Assembly: GCA_945897515.1 (NCBI GenBank)
Contig: CAMDFO010000010.1
Location: 1-64,000 of the forward strand
Origin: Rhodoplanes serenus
GTDB taxonomy: Bacteria; Pseudomonadota; Alphaproteobacteria; Rhizobiales; Xanthobacteraceae
DNA length: 64,000 nt
Direction: 5' to 3'
Each line of letters starts with the position of its first letter. Positions within the stretch are counted from its first letter, which is position 1. The notes beneath the pieces are model-generated. The model did not search any database. It had not been told where the DNA came from and saw nothing but the letters and a program-made list of their open reading frames with translations. This document shows, piece by piece, positions 57,663-64,000 of this stretch. The position numbers and the translations under genes were made by a program.

Positions 57663-58433
57663 ATGAGCGAGTCTTGCCTGAAATTCCTCGACGTGGGAAC
57701 GCCCTCCGTGTCGCGCCGCATCGCCGTGCGCGAACGCCCGGGCGGCAAGCCCGGTCTGTTCTGGCTCGGCGGCTTCAAGTCCGACATGCAGGGCACCAAG
57801 GCGGTCGCGCTGGACCGATGGGCCGCCGAAAACGGCCGCGCCTGCACGCGTTTCGACTATTCCGGCCACGGCGAGTCCGGCGGCGATTTCACCCAAGGCA
57901 CGATCGGCCGCTGGCTGGAGGATAGCTTGGCGGTGTTCGGCATCACGGAAGGGTCTCAGGTTCTGGTCGGATCGTCGATGGGCGGCTGGCTGGCGCTGCT
58001 GCTGCTGCGCGAACTGAAGAAGCGCGCCGCCCCCGTGCCGGTAGCCGGCCTGGTGCTGATCGCGCCGGCGGTCGATTTTACCGAAGAGCTGATGTGGAAA
58101 AAATTTCCGCCGAAGGTGAAGCACGAGATCGAGACCGCGGGCTCATGGCAGCGGCCATCGCAATACGACGGCGAGGGCTACCCAATCACCCGCGAATTGA
58201 TCGAGGAGGGCCGCAACCATCTTCTGCTCGGCGGCCTGGTCGAGACCGGCTGTCCGGTTCGCATTCTGCAAGGGGTGCAGGACCCCGACGTGCCATGGCA
58301 GCACGCGGTCGACCTCTCGTCGCGGCTGGCGCAGGACGACGTCGTGCTGACCATGGTGAAGGACGGCGACCACCGCCTGTCGCGTCCGGAGGATATCGAG
58401 CGCCTGATCGCGGCGGTGGCGGAGTTCCTTTAG
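57663..58433 (+). CDS. Alpha/beta hydrolase
   Basis: Serine hydrolase of 256 residues. Nucleophile elbow VLVGSSMGGWLALLLLRELK (G-S-S-M-G), Asp in ILQGVQDPDVPWQHAVDLSS, His in VKDGDHRLSRPEDIERLIAA. Oxyanion region GLFWLGGFKSDMQGTKAVAL and TRFDYSGHGESGGDF. No signal peptide. Related proteins are often found next to infC and may be palmitoyl- or carboxyl-ester hydrolases. Its stop overlaps that of the convergent Bug receptor gene by 4 bp. Confidence 0.9.
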   Translation: MSESCLKFLDVGTPSVSRRIAVRERPGGKPGLFWLGGFKSDMQGTKAVALDRWAAENGRACTRFDYSGHGESGGDFTQGTIGRWLEDSLAVFGITEGSQVLVGSSMGGWLALLLLRELKKRAAPVPVAGLVLIAPAVDFTEELMWKKFPPKVKHEIETAGSWQRPSQYDGEGYPITRELIEEGRNHLLLGGLVETGCPVRILQGVQDPDVPWQHAVDLSSRLAQDDVVLTMVKDGDHRLSRPEDIERLIAAVAEFL

Positions 58434-59404
58434 ATCCGCTCGATCCCGGCGTCGGCGATCACCTTGGTCCAGCGCGCGACATCGGCGGCAATGCGCGTTT
58501 TGAAATCATCGGGTGGCCCGGATTTCGGCTCGCTGCCCATGGTGCGGATGCGTTCCGCCACGACCGGCTCCGCAACCAGCGCGGTGATTTCACGATTGAG
58601 CCGCGCTGCGATGTCGGCCGGGAGCTTTGCCGGTGCGATCACGCCCATCCAGGATGTGATCGAGAATCCCGGGAAGCCTGCCTCCGCGATGGTGCCGACA
58701 TCCGGCAGGCTCGTAAAGCGCGTCGCGCCGGTGACGCCGATCGCACGCAGCGCGCCGGACCGGATCTGGCCGATCAGCGCGATCGGAGGATCGATCAGGA
58801 AATCGAGCCGCTTGCCCAGCAGCTCGGTGAGCGCCTGATTGCCGCCGCGGAACGTCACCGCCTGTATCTTGATGCCGGCGAGCCGCGAGAAATATTCGAT
58901 CAGCAGGTGCTGCGGCGTTCCAGCGCCGGGCACGCCACCAAGCACCGGCGTAGAGCGCTCGCGCGCCAGCTTGACCAGATCGGAGACCGTCCGGACCGGA
59001 TGCTCGGGATGGGTCACGATGACGAAGGGAAATTCGATCGCCTGGCCGACGATCGTGAAGTCGTCGGTCGGATGATACGGCAGGGATTTGTAGGTCGCCG
59101 CCGTCACGGCGTGGCCGCTCGGGATGAATCCCAGGGTGTAGCCGTCCGGTGTGGCGCGCGCGACCTGCGCCGCCGCCAGGGTGCCGCCCGCGCCGGGACG
59201 CGGCTCCACCACGATCTGCTGGCCGAGCCGCCGCGACAGACCATCGGCGACCAGCCGCGCGCTGACGTCGACGCCGCCGCCGGCAGTCAGACCGTGCAGC
59301 ATCGAGATGTTGCGCTCGGGCCAGGCCGCGAATGCGCGATCCGGCCGCAGCACGGCGGCGGCCGACAGTCCGGCAAGCATGCTGCGGCGTGTCAGTTCGG
59401 TCAT
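58430..59404 (-). CDS. Bug/TctC-type receptor with Tat-like signal
   Basis: Orphan periplasmic receptor of 324 residues. ATG 59404 gives MTELTRRSMLAGLSAAAVLR, a twin-arginine signal, ending near AFA. The Bug core is NISMLHGLTAGGGVDVSARL, QQIVVEPRPGAGGTLAAAQV, ARATPDGYTLGFIPSGHAVT; the end WTKVIADAGIERI is typical. It is more diverged from the pair at 22.5-24.6 kb than those are from each other. No transporter membrane genes nearby. Ligand unknown. Confidence 0.9.
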   Translation of the reverse strand: MTELTRRSMLAGLSAAAVLRPDRAFAAWPERNISMLHGLTAGGGVDVSARLVADGLSRRLGQQIVVEPRPGAGGTLAAAQVARATPDGYTLGFIPSGHAVTAATYKSLPYHPTDDFTIVGQAIEFPFVIVTHPEHPVRTVSDLVKLARERSTPVLGGVPGAGTPQHLLIEYFSRLAGIKIQAVTFRGGNQALTELLGKRLDFLIDPPIALIGQIRSGALRAIGVTGATRFTSLPDVGTIAEAGFPGFSITSWMGVIAPAKLPADIAARLNREITALVAEPVVAERIRTMGSEPKSGPPDDFKTRIAADVARWTKVIADAGIERI

Positions 59405-59471
59405 GGCGTTTCCCCGTCCGCGTCTGGTTGCGCGGTGGGTGAAGCGTAGCACGCCGGCAGGAGCGCCGAAA

Positions 59472-60344
59472 TCAGGCGCTCGTCTGCTCGCCGGCATGGA
59501 TCGCGGTGAGGCCCTCGCGATAGGTCGGATATCGCAGCCGCACGCCAAGCTCGCGCTTGAGCTTGTCGTTTCGCACACGGGCGCAGCCGGAATAGAAGCT
59601 CAGGATAAACGGCGACAGCGTTCGTTCCGCTTCGTCCCACGACAATTCCGACGGCGGCTCCATGCCCATGAGGGCTGCCGCAAACGCGATCTGATCGCCG
59701 GGCGGCGCGGGTTCGTCGTCGGTCACGTTGAACAGTCCGCCGGCGCGGCGTGCGAACGCGGCGTCAACCGCTTGCGCGATGTCGGCGACATGAACGCGGT
59801 TGAACACGTGGCCCGGCTTGGCGATGCGATGGGCGCGGCCGGCACGCAGGCGTACAAACGCATTTTGTCCGGGTCCGTAGATACCGGCGAGCCTCAGGAT
59901 CGCGACCGGGATGCCGCGCTGTTTTACCAATCCTTGCCAGGCGATTTCGGCACGCACGCGCGCAGCGCCTCTGTCATGGACCGGAATGGTGGGTGTGGTC
60001 TCGTCGATCCACGCGCCGCCGTGATCGCCGTAGACGCCGAGCGAGGAGAGATAGACGATCGATTGCAGATCAGTCGCGCTGGCGATGTCGGGGCTGAGCA
60101 TGGCCAGGACCGGATCGCCGGCTTCGGACGGCGCCGCCGAAATCAGGAGATGCGTTGCGCCAGCGATCGCGGCGCGCAGCTCCGGCGATGCCGTCACGCC
60201 GTCGAATGCAAGCATCTCGGAGGCGTCGCCCGGTGCGTCCTTCGGCGTTCGCGATGTGCCGATCACGCGCTCGAAACGCGATCCGAATTGGGCAACATAA
60301 TGCCGTGCGCAGTAGCCGAACCCCAGACAGGCTAGCGTGGCCAT
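59472..60344 (-). CDS. NAD(P)-dependent epimerase/dehydratase (SDR, YeeZ-like)
   Basis: Extended short-chain-dehydrogenase-fold protein of 290 residues. The N-terminal dinucleotide loop is abbreviated, LACLGFGYCARHYVAQFGSR (G-x-G-x-x-x), followed by THLLISAAPSEAGDPVLAML, and VYLSSLGVYGDHGGAWIDET (Ser and Tyr of the active-site region). RLAGIYGPGQNAFVRLRAGR and FNRVHVADIAQAVDAAFARR are typical of the YeeZ/atypical SDR group. Substrate unknown. It starts directly downstream of queG (stop at 60345) with no gap, so the two are in one transcript. Confidence 0.87.
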   Translation of the reverse strand: MATLACLGFGYCARHYVAQFGSRFERVIGTSRTPKDAPGDASEMLAFDGVTASPELRAAIAGATHLLISAAPSEAGDPVLAMLSPDIASATDLQSIVYLSSLGVYGDHGGAWIDETTPTIPVHDRGAARVRAEIAWQGLVKQRGIPVAILRLAGIYGPGQNAFVRLRAGRAHRIAKPGHVFNRVHVADIAQAVDAAFARRAGGLFNVTDDEPAPPGDQIAFAAALMGMEPPSELSWDEAERTLSPFILSFYSGCARVRNDKLKRELGVRLRYPTYREGLTAIHAGEQTSA

Positions 60345-61652
<1,308 letters not shown>

Positions 61653-62488
61653 GGCACATCGCCCAGGTAGTCGACCGAAGACAGGTGCGCCGCCGCGGCC
61701 AGGTCGGCGTAGCTCAGCCGTTCCCCGGCCAGGCAGCCACGCCCGCTCGCCAGCCATCCGATATAGGCCAGATGATAGCGGATGTTGGACCGCGCCGCAC
61801 GGATCGCATCGGTATCGGGCGGCCCACCGCCCTGCTCGACCCGCATGTAGCGTTTGTAGCAACGTTCCGTGACCATCGGTCCGCTGACCTCGGCGAAGAA
61901 CTTGTCGTTGAACCACGACATCAGCCGCCGCACCTCGACCCGGCCGGACAGGTCCGCCGGCATCAACTGGCGCTCCTCGAGTTCGGCGCCCCGGGTCTCA
62001 TCGAGGTATTCGGCTATCACCGAAGCGCCCGGCACCGCCGAATACCCTTCCTCGACCAGCACCGGGGTGGTGCCGGCCGGGTTGAGTTCCAGGAAGGCCT
62101 CACGCCGGTCCCAGACCCGTTCCTCGACAAAGTGGGCGTCGAGGCTGTGCTCGGCGAGCGCCAGCCGGACGAAGCGCGAATGCGGGCAGAATGGATGATG
62201 CAGCAGCGTCAGCATGCAACCTGCGGGGATTGATGGAACGCGCCGGCCGACGCGGCGGGAATCATGCGCCACCCTAAAGCATTTTGGGACGAAATGTGCA
62301 GCGACTGGGAAAATCCCTGTACTCGGAAATCGAGAGTCCTGTCCAGGTCCAACCGGATGAAACCGAGTCCTGGAGGCCACAGCGGGAAGCAGCCTGTTGC
62401 GGATGCGAGCTTGGCCGTTGCCCAAGGCTGAGGGTTGGGCGACAACGGCGTGCCGGTGATTCGTTTCATTCCTCCGCCGAAGCCCGCC

Positions 62489-63307
62489 ATGCCTGACCTC
62501 ATCCTCTCCGATCTGCTGAAAGCGGTCCTGCTCGGCCTGGTCGAAGGTCTGACCGAATTCATCCCGGTGTCCTCGACCGGGCACCTGCTGTTGATCCAGC
62601 GCTTCTTCGGTTTCGACGACGAGGATTTCGGCAAGACCTTCGCGGTGCTGATTCAGCTCGGCGCGGTTCTCGGCATCCTTTCGGTCTATTTTGTGAAGCT
62701 CTGGAAGATTTTCATCGGCATGTTCAGCGATCCGCAGGCGCGGCGCTTCGTCATCGGCGTCGTGATCGCGTTCCTGCCGGCGGCGATCGTCGGCGCCGCG
62801 GCGCACAGCTTCATCAAGAGCGTGCTGTTCAATCCATGGGTGGTCTGCTTCACGCTGATCGCCGGCGGCGGAATCCTGCTGTGGGTCGACCAGCTCGACC
62901 TCAAGCCGAAGTATCACGACGCCACGGTGTTCTCGCTGCCGATGTATCTCGCCATCGGCATATTCCAGTGTTTCGCCATGGTTCCGGGCGTGTCGCGCTC
63001 CGGCGCCACCATCGTCTCGGCCATGCTGCTCGGCGCCGACAAGCGCTCGGCCGCGGAGTTCTCATTTTTCCTCGCTATCCCGACGATGGCGGGCGCGTTC
63101 AGTTACGATCTCTACAAGAACTGGGCGCTGATGGGCGGCAGCAACAGCATCATGGTTGCGGTCGGCTTCGCGACTTCATTCGTCGCCGGCTGGATCGTGG
63201 TGAAGTCGCTGCTCAACTACGTCTCGCGCCACGGTTTCTCGCTGTTCGCGTGGTGGCGCGTGATCGTGGGCTCGATTGGTTTGATCGGTCTGGCGCTGGG
63301 GAAATAG
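62489..63307 (+). CDS. uppP: Undecaprenyl-diphosphatase UppP (BacA)
   Basis: Integral membrane enzyme of 272 residues that dephosphorylates undecaprenyl pyrophosphate to recycle the lipid carrier for peptidoglycan and O-antigen; confers bacitracin tolerance. The two catalytic motifs are [20 protein letters not shown] and [20 protein letters not shown]. About seven or eight TM segments. ATG 62489 starts [20 protein letters not shown]; the frame is open for 18 codons upstream without conservation. Convergent with the NDUFA9-like gene. The 273-nt gap before it holds no recognised feature. Confidence 0.97.
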   Translation: MPDLILSDLLKAVLLGLVEGLTEFIPVSSTGHLLLIQRFFGFDDEDFGKTFAVLIQLGAVLGILSVYFVKLWKIFIGMFSDPQARRFVIGVVIAFLPAAIVGAAAHSFIKSVLFNPWVVCFTLIAGGGILLWVDQLDLKPKYHDATVFSLPMYLAIGIFQCFAMVPGVSRSGATIVSAMLLGADKRSAAEFSFFLAIPTMAGAFSYDLYKNWALMGGSNSIMVAVGFATSFVAGWIVVKSLLNYVSRHGFSLFAWWRVIVGSIGLIGLALGK

Positions 63308-63313
63308 CGGGCG

Positions 63314-64000
63314 CTACGCGCCTCTCGCCACCTTGAACTGCCCGGTCTTGCGGAACCGCCAGAGATACGACGGCACGATCACCTCCAGCGCGGTCGGCGC
63401 AATGCCGAGCGATTGCAGGGTGCGGCCTTCGGCCTCCGCAGCAGGCGAGACCACGTTGTCGGTCTTGAGCAATTCGACCTGGTCCGGCGTCAGCAGCGGC
63501 TTCGGCATGTATTGCAGGACCTGCGCCTGGATTTTCGCAAGCGGGAAAGGCAGCGGCACCAGCAGGCGTCGGCGCTCGATGGTCGCGAGAACGTATTCCA
63601 TCAGCGCCTTGAAGGTCTTCACCTCCGGACCGCCGAGTTCGTAGATCGTGCCGGGCTTGGCCTGGCCGTCCGCCGCGCGGGCGATCGCTTCCGCCACGTC
63701 GCCGACGAACACTGGCTGGAAGCGCGTTTCGCCGCCGCCGATCAGCGGCAGCGCCGGCAGGATCGTCGCCATCGCGGCGAACTTGTTGAAAAAGGCGTCC
63801 TCCGGACCGAACATGATCGACGGCCGGAAGACCGTCGCGCGCGGCACCGCCGCCAGCACCAACCGCTCGCCGACCGCCTTGGAGCGCGCGTAGTCCGACA
63901 ATGAATTCTCGTTGGCGCCGATCGCCGAGACATGGATCATGCGCGCGCCGTGGGCAGCCGCGGCGAGTGCAGCCTGCTCGGCGCCGAATGTCTGCACGGT
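63314..64000 (-). CDS. Complex I NDUFA9-like NAD(P)-binding protein, N-terminus beyond window
   Basis: Atypical SDR of the NDUFA9/complex-I-associated group; 228 codons are visible and the frame continues past base 64000, so the Rossmann Gly motif is outside the window. Visible: ARMIHVSAIGANENSLSDYA RSKAVGERLV, TVFRPSIMFGPEDAFFNKFA, FQPVFVGDVAEAIARAADGQ, IYELGGPEVKTFKALMEYVL and LLTPDQVELLKTDNVVSPAA. Such proteins are found with, or act beside, NADH dehydrogenase; the bacterial role is not settled. Adjacent to uppP as in related genomes. Confidence 0.88.
   Translation of the reverse strand, partial: TVQTFGAEQAALAAAAHGARMIHVSAIGANENSLSDYARSKAVGERLVLAAVPRATVFRPSIMFGPEDAFFNKFAAMATILPALPLIGGGETRFQPVFVGDVAEAIARAADGQAKPGTIYELGGPEVKTFKALMEYVLATIERRRLLVPLPFPLAKIQAQVLQYMPKPLLTPDQVELLKTDNVVSPAAEAEGRTLQSLGIAPTALEVIVPSYLWRFRKTGQFKVARGA

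Overview
The window is a gene-dense, GC-rich chromosomal segment. Gene content and order (glnK-amtB pairs, rsmI-yraN-gshB, hemW-rdgB-rph, hrcA-grpE-dnaK-dnaJ-pmtA-like, infC/rpmI-rplT-pheS-pheT, uppP next to an NDUFA9-like gene) point to an alphaproteobacterium of the Hyphomicrobiales (Rhizobiales), in the Bradyrhizobium / Xanthobacteraceae-like part of the order. Three orphan Bug-type solute receptors and many GC-rich palindromic intergenic repeats fit that placement. No rRNA, tRNA or CRISPR array was recognised.

Layout. 1-3.1 kb: two head-to-tail glnK-amtB ammonium units on the minus strand; the first glnK has an ochre stop at codon 36 and the first amtB runs off the window. 3.2-10.4 kb: tesB, two collagen-like lipoprotein genes, a UbiH-like hydroxylase, a GST, a Trm112-like protein, a LON-domain protein, a thioredoxin-TPR protein, and a chimeric ORF in which the first ~31 residues of ComM/YifB are joined to a ProX/YbaK editing domain. 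10.49-13.11 kb: a complete IS1595-family transposon (25-bp imperfect inverted repeats, 8-bp target duplication) carrying a PilZ gene and two small genes. 13.2-22.4 kb: GST, gshB, a chemoreceptor, yraN-rsmI, an LpoA-like lipoprotein, hemW, rdgB, rph. 22.5-26.3 kb: an accessory catabolic block (two Bug receptors, amidohydrolase, isochorismatase-like protein) between rph and hrcA.

26.4-34.5 kb: the heat-shock cluster hrcA-grpE-dnaK-dnaJ, with a secreted protein and an STT3-like GT-C membrane protein inside it and an RpoH-like promoter upstream of dnaK. 34.6-42.7 kb: PmtA-like methyltransferase, FMN reductase, pyrF, two DUF1330 genes, dapB, gpmI, an AraC-Ogt fusion, DUF2244 and nth. 42.8-50 kb: membrane and peripheral metabolism genes, including a Tat-exported amine oxidase, a Dph6-like ATPase, an SMP-30-like protein and a UbiD decarboxylase. 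50-56.2 kb: the translation cluster pheT, a DUF559 nuclease cassette, pheS, rplT, rpmI, then a convergent unknown gene and infC, which appears to start at ATT. 56.3-64 kb: glycosyltransferase, hydrolase, third Bug receptor, SDR, queG-GST, uppP and a truncated NDUFA9-like gene.

The most notable signals are the fully bounded transposon with its PilZ passenger, the comM::proX chimera 45 bp from the transposon end, the DUF559 nuclease gene flanked by inverted copies of a GC palindrome (one forming its own C-terminus) inside the pheS-pheT operon, the paired collagen-like lipoproteins, the nonsense glnK, and infC with an ATT start and a terminator that separates it from rpmI-rplT. All assignments come from reading the sequence and from family knowledge; no database search was run.
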